The position numbers and the translations under genes were made by a program. From Daphnia carinata (Eukaryota; Arthropoda; Branchiopoda; Diplostraca; Daphniidae), in assembly GCF_022539665.2 (NCBI RefSeq), contig NC_081337.1, forward strand, positions 1,960,679 through 2,024,678: 64,000 bases of DNA, given 5' to 3'. How positions within the stretch are numbered: position 1 is the first letter of the stretch; every line of letters starts with the position of its first letter. Shown here in pieces: positions 42,565-53,400 of this stretch. The notes under the pieces are model-generated. The model saw only the letters and a list, made by a program, of their open reading frames with translations, was not told the origin of the DNA and searched no databases.

Positions 42565-45500
42565 ACACGATATCCTTACCAAATAATTCCCCAACAGATA
42601 ATGTAGACCTAGCGATACCTAAACTAATACGTATACCCGTTAGAATTTTTGGAAAAGAAATTAACGCTTTAGTAGATACAGGAGCCGCAGCCAGTTTAAT
42701 TTCAGACACCATATTTTTTAACCTAAAGAAGAAGGAAGGACTTAAAGAAATTAAAAACACCTCCTCGCCAATATTCAGAACGGTTTCAGGAAAAATACTA
42801 AAATCAATGGGAAAATTTGAATTTTCAATTGTCATTAACGACAATCACGTTACTAATCATCATCTCTTTATCATGGAAAACTTAAGTGAAACCTGTATCC
42901 TGGGTTTAGACTTCTTATCAAGCAACAATGTAAAAGTTAATACTAGAAACAGACAGATAAATTACGACCATTTCGGGGTAGAACACAACTTTGGAACAAA
43001 TATACACCCAATATATAGCTTAACGTTTGGCAAAGTAGGCATTTACATTCCACTCCTCCCCAACCAATCACCAGAAAAAGCCGATAACAATGAGGATTAT
43101 CGCAGCTTAGAATCTTTTTCCCAATCAGACAAAAATATGAAATCCAAACGAATTAAACAAAGCCGCAAAGGGGAAACAACCAACATCTCTGAAGAGATAC
43201 GCATTAAAATAGAAATTTTATTGAAAAAATACGAAGCTCTATTTGCAGAAAAAGAGTCAGATTTGGGTCAAGCAACCGATGTAAAACATTTCATTAACAT
43301 CATTACCATATAAGGCCCCAATTACTCAACGACTGCACAGAACTCCAGAAGCATTAAAACTTATTGTAAAGACAAAAATCGAAGTAATGTTGAGTAACAA
43401 AATTATTAGAGAAAGTCACAGCCCATTTGCAGCAGCCATTGTAATGGTACCCAAAAAAGATGGAGAAATGCGTATGTGTATTGATTATAGGGCACTAAAC
43501 AAAATAACCGTAAAAGACAAATATCCATTACCAAGAATTGATGACACCATTGAAGCATTGAGTGGATCGGTTTACTTCTCAAAATTGGACTTACTGAGCG
43601 GCTACTGGGAGATCGAGATAGAGGAAAGCGGCAAACACAAAACCGCTTTCATCTGTGAACTTGGACAATACGAATTTAATAGAATGCCATTTGGATTAAC
43701 AAATGCGCCAAGCACTTTTCAACATGCGATGTATAACATCTTGAAATCAGTATTATTTAGGTTCGCATTGGTTTATCTGGATGACATCATAGTGTTCAGT
43801 AATAATATTACTGAACATGTAACACATCTAGAAACGGTGTTTAAGCTCCTTAAAGACGCAGGACTAAAATTAAAACGGAACAAATGCGAAATTTTCAAGG
43901 AAGAATTAGATTATTTAGGATACATTGTTTCGAAAAAAGGAATAACACCGACTACGAAAAAATTAGAAGCAATCATCGAATACTCCGCTCCCAAAAACGT
44001 GAAGGAATTAAGCTCATTTTTAGGTCTGGCTAGCTATTATAGAAAATTCATCCTGGCTTTTGCTGATAAAGCCCACCCACTGACAGCGCTAACGAGAAAA
44101 TCAGCCGAGTGGAAATGGGGAGAGGAGCAAAAGGACGCTTTTGACTGCATCAAGAACTGTCTCATAACTAGACCTATCCTTGGGTATCCAGATTTCACGC
44201 GCGAATTTATCATCTACACAGATGCTTCAGGATATGGAATAGGAGCAGTCTTGGCTCAGATGCAGACTCTACCTTAATCAGCGGATTCAGCGGAGTCCGA
44301 CGTACAGGAACCCCGTGAATCAGACGGCGCGGAAGTCGTCATCGCGTATAGCTGTAAACATGTGAACGATCGCGAGGCCAAGTGGTCAACCACAGAGAAA
44401 GAGGCTTACGCAATCATCCACGCAATTGACGTATTTAGGACATATCTATACGGACGTAGATTTACCGTATTTACCGACCATTGACCTTTAGAATGGTTAA
44501 TGAGCAAGACAGAACCCGCAAGAAGATTAGCTAGATGGGCACTCAAACTACAAGAATTCGACATCGTCATTGAATACCGGCCTGGGAAATCGCACCAAAA
44601 TGCTGACACCCTAAGCCGTATTCCTATAGTGACACTAGCAAGAGTAGAAACAAGGGCAAGGGAAAAAGAAATTGTCATAAAAGAGCATGAAAGAGATCGA
44701 AAAGAAATTGAAAGATTGAAAATCAAACTACAAATGGAAAGTTTAAGGAAACTGGAGAGAGAAAGCGAAAGTAGTCAGACCGAAAGCGAAAGTTTCGAAA
44801 GGGAAAATCATAAAACAGAAAACAAAGGTTTTGAAAGAGAAATTGAGAGTGACAGTAAAAGTCTTGGCGAGAAGACAAATGGCTAGAAGGGCAGTAAGCA
44901 GTTCAATATTGCCAAGAACTAATGATAAAGATACAAGAAGATCAGAAAAGTAATAGATCTAGAAGCAACTTTATAATCAACGAGAAAGGTTTATTAACAG
45001 ATAGGCAAGGAAAGTTAGTAGTCCCAAGGGAGTCAGTCGGAAGGATCTTACGAGCAAATCATGACCACATGTTAGCAGGACATTTAGGAATAGAAAAAAC
45101 AATAGCCAGACTGCGAGAGCAATACTTCTTCCCACACATGCGACAAAACGTAACAGAATACATCAAAAATTGCCTTAAATGCGCAAAACGCAAGGCTGCG
45201 GGAGGAAGTAAAGCACCGTTGCAACCTATGCTCCCAGCCGAAAGGGTATGGGAAAGGCTTGCGATGGATATTGTGGGTCCCGTTCAAGAAAGCGCAAAGG
45301 GACATAAGTATATTTTAGTCCTATCAGATTACGCCAGTCGTTTCGTTTTTACAGTACCAATCAGAGATCAGACTGCCCAAACAATTGCTAACATCTTGGT
45401 TAATGATATTTACACAAGATATGGATCCCCCGAAGTCGTACTAACAGATCAAGGGACTAACTTCCTGTCGAGCTTAATCCAAGATATTTGCAAATTATTC

Positions 45501-45934
45501 AAAATCAAACAAATCAGAACAACAGCGTACCACCCCCAAACAGACGGATTAGTAGAACGATTTAACAGAACCCTATGTGACATGCTAGCTTGTTACGTAA
45601 CGGACGAACCAGAAAATTGGGACAAATATCTACCATTTGTCACCTTTGCCTACAACACAGCGAAGCAATCAACACTGCAGCAAACCCATTCTTTCTATTC
45701 TTCGGGAGACAACCGGTGCTCCCAAACGACATCAAAATAGATAGACGGTACGAAACATACGAAGACACCAGTGTAATGTACTCACATCAATGGAAGAAGG
45801 CTCAGCAACTAGCGAAGGAACACCTATTTCGGGCACAGACAAAACAAAAAAGATATTACGACAGAGGAACAAAAGCAATCAAATACAACATCGGTGACTT
45901 TGTGCTACTGAAAGTCCCATCAACTGCCGGATAA
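42510..45934 (+). pseudogene. Gypsy pol, copy B: protease, RT, RNase H, integrase
   Basis: Better preserved than copy A. Protease ALVDTGAAASLISD near 42670 and an open frame to 43313. RT from 43387 includes LNKITVKDKYPLPRIDD, FGLTNAPSTFQ and YLDD (near 43770). Stops: TAA at 44275 (Gln in copy A) and TGA near 44483 (Arg in copy A) within RNase H. The charged spacer lies at 44640-44880, then a frameshift. Integrase has a complete zinc domain HMLAGHLGIEK...H...NCLKCAKRK, Asp in AMDIVGP, Asp in LTDQGTNF and Glu in DGLVERFN. A one-base loss near 45680 shifts the C-terminal part to a frame ending at 45934. Confidence 0.9.
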
Positions 45935-46359
45935 TTTATCAACAGGTAGAATGGGCCATTCAAAATAATCAGAAATTTCTCAGATCTCACTTACGAAATT
46001 GAGAACGCAGACAATGCAAGACTAAAATCGATAGTACACGTCAACCGCCTAAAACTTTAGGTCCCCGGAAACCAAGGATCAGAAGGAATATATTGTGCAC
46101 CACACCAATCGAGGAATGAAACAGTAAGACGAGGACCAGGAAGGCCAAGAAAAAACTTCAGTAACAACGTAAGAAGGCCTGTCCCTAGAGTGCGTATACG
46201 TCAAAAAGCAGAGACGGAGAATTGTGTTATCATCGCACGAAATATCCCCGGTTCCATACCAGATAATCCTGCACGCACTAGAATGACAAATCCACGATAC
46301 AACTTACGGCAACGCCACGAAGTATCAAGGTTCTAAACATCCAAATTTTCTTTTCGCAG
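45935..46359 (+). pseudogene. Decayed integrase C-terminus and pol-env junction, copy B
   Basis: Fragments readable in several frames match the copy A text IRNFSDLTYEI and VHVNRLKFYVPG, the end of gypsy integrase. There are several stops and no intact frame. The env-like ATG follows at 46360. Confidence 0.6.
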
Positions 46360-48446
46360 ATGGAACTGATACTATTACTCATCCCATTATCATCCCATTT
46401 ATTCAACCGTATGCGACTGCAATATCGTAAAGACCAGAGGAATTTTAGATATAGAGGCACCATATTACTGCAACAACAAAGAATCAGATACAGCTCACTT
46501 ACCCAGAATACCCACGTTGTACACTTTAAAAACAACACAGAAACCAGCAGCTTCTTGGAAAGGCTGGACCTGGAAGCAATGGATAAAAACAAAGAAAATA
46601 ACTGGATCATTTTGGATCGGATCTTTCGACACAATATATTCACAAGACACTAAACTAATTACCCCACTGGAATGCTGGAAAATGGTGAACGACAAGAAGT
46701 GTGGCGATAACAACATGCAGACCGGACCAGCAGGACTGAGTTTCACAGCCACTCCGACAGGTGAAGGGCAATGGTATGCCATAAAACACTACCATACCCT
46801 CAACTGTGTAGCAGAACGAATCACGCTATGACAAGAAAAACCAGACGATCCAATTGAAATCCCATTAGGACCTTTGAACACAACAGAACAAGAAGGACAC
46901 TTCATCCAGAATCAGAATACAATTGTGTGGGGAAATAGAACAACAAACAATTCGTACACACAAACACTGCTTAAAGGAGATGGATACTTAGAACTTCCAA
47001 GAATGCCAGAACACGAAAACACCAGCCGTCTTTACGACACCAATCGACAGGTCGAGATTTCATTCCTCAACAAACCAGATCGAGACATCACACCACAAGG
47101 CTACAAAGTTGTGGGTATACCGCTCACAATCTAATCTTTCCAACCGAAACTACGAGAAAACTGTACGAGATGCTTAAAACAACTATAAATACATGCCTGC
47201 ATAATACTCACCTAGATACACCAGTGTGCAAGGATTATAGACAACTTCCACAATCAAAGCGGAAACGTTCGATTCAACAAGAAGTTACGTTCTTGTTGAA
47301 CACACCTCTCGAAGATTTAGATATCGGTAAACGTCTATACAGCATCTCGTACGCCTGGGGACCAATAAAAATGAGACGTCAACAACCAATCAAAAAAGAC
47401 GAAAAAGGACAGTACATAATTTATAACGCCACAATACATATAATCTAGAACCCGGAGAGAGCAACCCGATGAAAGCTCACTTTCGTTTTAAAAACGATGA
47501 CCCACTTCCATTGGGGTCAGAATTTGAATACATCGTTGACCAAACAATACGAATGCAAAACAGCGATATTTGCATAACCGAAGGAGAAACAAATCGACTG
47601 GTTGCAGCCACTTGTTCTGAATATTCTACACGGTGGATATTAGACCAGCAAAATTACCGATTAATCGCACAGGAATCACATCTTTGCATAACGCTTGGAT
47701 CATCCCAAAACATCATTCTAACAGAATGTAGGGATGATGAAAATGGTGCAACACAACAATGGATTTTTGAAACTGTGAATACTAATCCTGAAATCCAAGA
47801 AAACTTCCCGGATACAACGTTAGCGGAAATGCAGGAGATACAACAAGAACAGCGAAGAGCAATCACAACAACGATTAATTCGCCAATATTCGGAGGAATT
47901 TTAAAAACTAATCACGGCAGCGGAAATATAATCTGGGACATGATTGCCTGGGGATTGTTGAAAAATGGGAAAGCACCGAGTGAAAAGTGTTTGACTCATC
48001 ACGGAATAAACAAACAGATGACACTAGAAAAATGCGACGCGGATTGGACCAAATGTCAAGAAGAACTAAGAACACTGGTAACCAGTAATGACCCATTGGT
48101 GCGATCAGAAACTACAGTTGCTAACTGCAGCAGAACAACAGAACGAGGACAAGCTTTCGAATATACCTCTGATTTCACCATCAGACCGTTCAACACGAAC
48201 AACTGTGTAAAAGCCAAGACAACAATGCTCGTCCTCCAGGAATGCGCCAACACAAGCTCAGTCTGGGGCACATATGAACACACAGGACAACTCATGGCAA
48301 CAGATAGAACTGGATTATACTCACCTTCATCAGATAAGAAATGTCTAACACAAAGAGTAGGACGTGTGAGCCTGGGACATTGTCACAGCTCCAGTAAAAA
48401 ACAACACCTTAGCTTCGCAGAGAATATCGCAACCCACATCAAATAA
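46360..48446 (+). pseudogene. Env-like ectodomain, copy B, with ricin-B-like beta-trefoil modules
   Basis: The ATG at 46360 starts a hydrophobic leader (ELILLLIPLSSHLF) that could be a signal peptide. The frame then shifts to 46517-47134 (one stop at 46829) with ITPLECWKMVNDKKC, GEGQWYAIKHYHTLNC and N-glycosylation sites. It shifts again at 47170-47448, where RKRS resembles a furin site, and once more at 47469-48446. That last 325-codon frame has at least two segments of the ricin-B lectin pattern: a C-I/L start, LxxC, and a closing Q-x-W or similar (SHLCITLGSS, ILTECRDDENGATQQWIF; NNCVKAKT, LVLQEC; KKCLTQRVG, VSLGHC). A beta-trefoil would suggest glycan binding. The transmembrane part known from copy A is absent. 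At least three frame changes make it non-functional as it stands. Confidence 0.65.
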
Positions 48447-48493
48447 GGACACTTTCAGCGGCAGCCATTATAGCGCTACATACTCAACAGCCA

Positions 48494-49030
48494 TTGGACG
48501 GGAAAGCACTCCCATCTATACCGCCACTAATGCAAAGGGAGATCAACAACCAATCAGAAAAGAACAAAACTTTAGCCACTCCCCCTGTCACGCTCACAAC
48601 AGAAAAATGCACAACAACGACAAGCGCTACAACAACTACGAAGCCCACAATAAAAACCACATTGGCAAAAACGGCAAAAACAACCGCCTTACACGTAGCA
48701 GCCGGATTCAACAGAATCGACATGATCGAAATTTTACTGTTACACGGAGCAAGCCCAAGGATAAAAGACTCCCATGGACACACGGCTGAATCACATACAT
48801 GCAGTGATAGAGCTCGAGCAATATTCCAAAAATGGGATCAAAAACGTAACAGTTATTCCCAGACAAAGACTGGAAAGAAAGGACAAATACAATATCGCTG
48901 CGAGAAAAGCGAAAAAACCATCAACAAAGTTAAAATACCGGGCCTAAGAAAAAGCAAGAATAAAAAAAGAAAAGAAAGAAGACAATACACTCGCAACTTG
49001 ATTCAAATCACCTGCAATTCTTTTTCTTAA
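48494..49030 (+). CDS. Thr-rich stalk fused in frame to an ankyrin repeat, copy B
   Basis: An open frame of 178 codons (TTG start in the listed frame; the true start is unclear). Residues 1-60 match the mucin-like stalk of the copy A env-like gene (SIPPLMQREINNQSEKN, then TTTTSATTTTKP). At about residue 62 the sequence switches to one full ankyrin repeat (TALHVAAG...IEILLLHGASPRIKDSHGHTA, residues 64-98) that agrees with the ankyrin consensus at most key positions. A Lys/Arg-rich tail of about 75 residues follows. The stalk-to-ankyrin joint is in frame and replaces the rest of env. It could be a captured host gene fragment or part of the original element. Confidence 0.6.
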   Translation: MDGKALPSIPPLMQREINNQSEKNKTLATPPVTLTTEKCTTTTSATTTTKPTIKTTLAKTAKTTALHVAAGFNRIDMIEILLLHGASPRIKDSHGHTAESHTCSDRARAIFQKWDQKRNSYSQTKTGKKGQIQYRCEKSEKTINKVKIPGLRKSKNKKRKERRQYTRNLIQITCNSFS

Positions 49031-49222
49031 AATTTTTAGGTGGAGGAACCAGATTAGTCAACCATAGCCATCATTTATATTCATAGCAGCAACTGTAGCC
49101 GGTGACGGAAAAAGAAAAAGGAAAACAAATTCTTCTAAAATTTTTGGCTGAAGTAACAAGTTTTTCATCAAGAAATGTAGCCAGTTAAGGGAAACGCAAA
49201 TTGGAGGACCAATTCTTCTTAT
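49031..49222 (+). other. 3' untranslated region of gypsy copy B
   Basis: No frame. From 49085 on it matches copy A. Confidence 0.6.
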
Positions 49223-49238
49223 CGAAGAGGGGGAGGAA
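49223..49238 (+). promoter_or_regulatory. Polypurine tract, copy B
   Basis: CGAAGAGGGGGAGGAA directly precedes the 3' LTR. Confidence 0.85.
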
Positions 49239-49440
49239 TGTAACGAGCCCAAAGGCTATCCAAAGACAGCCACACCTCTTACATTCCTCAAGCGTTTCAC
49301 AAGTGAAAGTGAACGTCTCCCCCCATTTTACCTTCAACATGTGTGTTCTTTAGTAGTATAAATACCGCATGTTTGTACCTTGTAATTGGGAATTGTTTCG
49401 GCAAATCCACTGTAATACACGAGGTATAAGGAACTTTACA
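49239..49440 (+). mobile_element. 3' LTR of gypsy copy B
   Basis: 202 bp, TGTAACGAG...TTTACA; close to the 3' LTR of copy A. The minisatellite resumes at ATAGTG directly after it. Confidence 0.85.
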
Positions 49441-49591
49441 ATAGTGTTATAGAATCAGTTTCATGATGTACATTCAAACAGTATCAAATAAACATGTATT
49501 CAATGTGAATATAGTGTGATACAGTGAGTTTGAATATCTACATTCAAACAGTTTGAATTATACGTATATTCAATGTGAATGTAGTGTGATA
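49441..49591 (+). repeat. 70-bp minisatellite, block 6 (about 2 copies)
   Basis: Two diverged units end at GTGTGATA, where the right inverted arm begins. The array therefore reaches from arm to arm when the retroelements are removed. Confidence 0.93.
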
Positions 49592-50037
49592 GGTAGCCGG
49601 TGAAATAGGACTGAAACGAAATAGGACTGGAGAAATAGGACTGGAAATTCTCAGTCCTATTTCTACCGGAGAAATAGGACTGGGAGAAATAGGACTGACT
49701 TTTTAAAGCCGATGGTGTTAACTCATAACTTAAATGGTTCACCAAACATTTACCTTTTATCCTATTTTAATTTAAATTGCAGGGGACCATTAAATATGTT
49801 ATATCTAATATAGTTCATTTAATAAAATACTACAACGGCCACACCAGAAATATTTATTAAATTATTCTTACTTTTTAGTGCATAAATTATTTTTCCAGTT
49901 GCACTCATGTTGTACTTGCTCATACAACTATCAGCAACGATTAACAAGCAAATCTTACCATATCGGTAGCGCTCTAACCTGTGATACATGTAGGCTTGTG
50001 TTCGATTCTCCGTGGTTACATTTCTTCTGAGGTTTTA
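49592..50037 (-). repeat. Right inverted arm
   Basis: Reverse complement of 3312-3970 minus the extra subrepeats. It starts GGTAGCCGGTGAAATAGG next to the minisatellite and ends near CTTCTGAGGTTTTA. It contains the core GAAATAGGACTG several times in both orientations, the AT-rich middle and the tRNA-like segment. Confidence 0.85.
49951..50019 (+). repeat. tRNA-His-like (SINE-head-like) segment in right arm
   Basis: TATCGGTAGCGCTCTAA, a CTGTGAT anticodon-like loop and GTTCGATTC in tRNA order, diverged from the left-arm copy at several positions. Confidence 0.5.
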
Positions 50038-50470
50038 AATAATTATTCTATGAAAGAATTTTTGGGAAGGAAACAATTACTGGTGTTTAGGGTAATACTA
50101 CTGAAATGGCAAATATTCAATGTGAATATATAGTTCTGACTTCCCAATTTTCACATGTGGTTTCAGTATTTCAGCCAGTCAGTATTTAGATCTTCATGGT
50201 GTAGGTTGTCGAAGGTGCTTCGAATGTGCCGTGAATGTGCTGTGAATGTGCTAATCATCTGTTGTTCGTGTCCAGCGGCCTGCCCAGTTCCTGCCCAGCT
50301 GCGGATTGTTTCTAAGGAGTCGCAAACCGTAAGTACATTTTCTATTTCACTAGTGCTGGGCCGTACCCGGACACATTGTATCAGGCTCGGAACGGATAGG
50401 CAACAGTTCGAGTGCTGGCATTGTTAATTTAAGTGTAAGGGCATTCAGACTTGTCACCTCAATGGGCACC
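50038..50470 (+). other. Unique sequence between right arm and second satellite
   Basis: Not repetitive within the window except for a stray piece of the 70-bp monomer (TATTCAATGTGAATATA near 50106-50122). The 90-codon frame at 50155-50427 has no recognisable domain. A good splice-donor-like ACCGTAAGT lies near 50327, so a host exon fragment is possible but unsupported. Confidence 0.4.
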
Positions 50471-53400
50471 GCTATCAAAACTCACCACCAGGTGACGTTT
50501 GGTAAAACATGACTAACCTTGGTTCTTCGAACATTCGATATTTGGCTATGCTTACTAACTTGAAATGTGCATCCTGTTTTTGACGAATTTTATTAATTTT
50601 TACGATTTCAATGCGAAAATCACTGTGCCTAATGAAATCATTAGAATTTTACAAACAAAGTTCACTACAATTACAAGTACATTTGATTTAAATAGTTAAG
50701 GATATTGGACTGGTAACCATCGCGTTTGGCGAAAAACCGCTGTCAAAACTCACCATCAGGTTGCGTTTGTTAAAAGATGACTAACCTTGGTTCTTTGAAT
50801 ATTCGATATTTGGCTATGCTTACTAACTTGGAATGTGCATCCTTTTTTTGACGAATTTTATTAATTTTTGCGATTTCAATGCGAAAATCACTGTGCTTAA
50901 TGAAATCATTAGAATTTTACAAACAAAGTTCACTACAATTACAAGTACATTTGATTTAAATAGTTAAGGATATTGGACTGGTAACCATCGCGTTTGGCGA
51001 AAATCCTCTATCAAAACTCACCAACAGGTGACGTTTGGTAAAAGATGACTAACGTTGGTTCTTCGAACATTCGATAGTTGGCTATGCTTACTACCTTAGA
51101 ATATGCAACCTGTTTTTGACAAATTTTATTAATGTTTACGATTTCAATGCGAAAATCACTGTGCTTAATGAAATCATTAGAATTTTACAAACAAAGTTCA
51201 CTACAATTACAAGTACATTTGATTTAAATAGTTAAGGATATTGTACTGGTAACCATCGCGTTTGGCAAGGAACCGCTATCAAAACTCACCACGAGGTGGC
51301 GTTTGGTAAAACATGACTAACCTTGGTTCTTCGAACATTCGATATTTGGCTATGCTTACTAACTTGGAATGTGCAACCTGTTTTTGACCAATTTTATTAA
51401 TTTTTACGATTTCAATGCGAAAATCACAGTGCTTAATGAAATTATTAGAATTTTACAAACAAAGTTCACTACAATTACAAGTACATTTGATTTAAATAGT
51501 TAAGGATATTGTACTGGTAACCATCGCATTTGGCGAGGAACCGCTATCAAAACTCACCACCAGGTGGCGTTTGGTAAAACATGACTAACCTTGGTTCTTC
51601 GAACATCTGATATTTGGCTATGCTTACTAACTTGGAACGTGCAACCTGTTTTTGACGAATTTTTTAAATTTTTACGATTTCAATGCGAAAATCACTGTGC
51701 TTAATGAAATCATTAGAATTTTACAAACAAAGTTCACTACAATTACAAGTACATTTGATTTAAATAGTTAAGGATATTGGACTGGTAACCATCGCGTTTG
51801 GCGAAAATCCTCTATCAAAACTCACCAACAGGTTGCGCTTGGTAAAAGATGACTAACGTTCGTTCTTGGAACATTCTATAGTTGGCTATGCTTACTAACT
51901 TGGAATGTGCAACCTGTTTTTGACAAATTTTATTAATTTTTACGATTTCAATGCGAAAATCACTGTGCTTAATGAAATTATTAGAATTTTACAAACAAAG
52001 TTCACTACAATTACAAGTACATTTGATTTAAATAGTTAAGGATATTGGACTGGTAACCATCGCGTTTGGCGAAAAACCTCTATCAAAACTCACCACCAGG
52101 TTGCGCTTGGTAAAAGATGACTAACGTTCGTTCTTTGAACATTCTATAGTTGGCTATGCTTACTAACTTGGAACGTGCATCCTGTTTTTGACGAATTTTA
52201 TTAATTTTTACGATTTCAATGCGAAAATCACTGTGCTTAATGAAATCATTAGAATTTTACAAACAAAGTTCACTACAATTACAAGTACATTTGATTTAAA
52301 TAGTTAAGGATATTGGACTGGTAACCATCGCGTTTGGCGAAAATCCTCTATCAAAACTCACCACCAGGTTGCTCTTGGTAAAAGATGACTAACGTTCGTT
52401 CTTTGAACATTCTATAGTTGGCTATGCTTACTAACTTGGAACGTGCAACCTGTTTTTGACGAATTTTATTAATTTTTACGATTTCAATGCGAAAATCACT
52501 GTGCTTAATGAAATCATTAGAATTTTACAAACAAAGTTCACTACAATTACAAGTACATTTGATTTAAATAGTTAAGGATATTGGACTGGTAACCATCGCG
52601 TTTGGCGAAAAACCTCTATCAAAACTCACCATCAGCTTGCGTTTGTTAAAAGATGACTAACCTTGGTTCTTTGAATATTCGATATTTGGCTATGCTTACT
52701 AACTTGGAATGTGCATCCTTTTTTTGATTAATTTTATTAATTTTTACGATTTCAATGCGAAAATCACTGTGCTTAATGAAATCATTAGAATTTTACAAAC
52801 AAAGTTCACTACAATTACAAGTACATTTGATTTAAATAGTTAAGGATATTGGACTGGTAACCATCGCGTTTGGCGAAAACCTCTATCAAAACTCACCACC
52901 AGGTGGCGCTTGGTAAAAGATGACTAACGTTCGTTCTTTGAACATTCTATAGTTGGCTATGCTTACTAACTGGGAATGTGCAACCTGTTTTTGACGAATT
53001 TTATAAATTTTTACGATTTCAATGCGAAAATCACTGTGCTTAATGAAATCATTAGAATTTTACAAACAAAGTTCACTACAATTACAAGTACATTTGATTT
53101 AAATAGTTAAGGATATTGGACTGGTAACCATCGCGTTTGGCGAAAAACCTCTATCAAAACTCACCACCAGGTTGCGCTTGGTAAAAGATGACTAACGTTC
53201 GTTCTTTGAACATTCTATAGTTGGCTATGCTTACTAACTTGGAATGTGCAACCTGTTTTTGACGAATTTTATTAATTTTTACGATTTCAATGCGAAAATC
53301 ACTGTGCTTAATGAAATCATTAGAATTTTACAAACAAAGTTCACTACAATTACAAGTACATTTGATTTAAATAGTTAAGGATATTGGACTGGTAACCATC

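Larger units (their letters stand above)
37799..49440 (+). mobile_element. Ty3/gypsy-like LTR retrotransposon, copy B (degenerate, env-like region)
   Basis: Same family and layout as copy A, with the same left and right flanks. It differs in the env region: the ectodomain is kept, the transmembrane part is lost and an ankyrin repeat is fused on. The first 2.2 kb are almost identical to copy A; downstream the copies differ by about 5-10%. Confidence 0.9.

Noticed and set aside
50155-50427. 90-codon ORF as a gene
   Set aside because: Cys-rich by composition but no domain, no homologous copy in the window and no supporting signal except a possible donor site.
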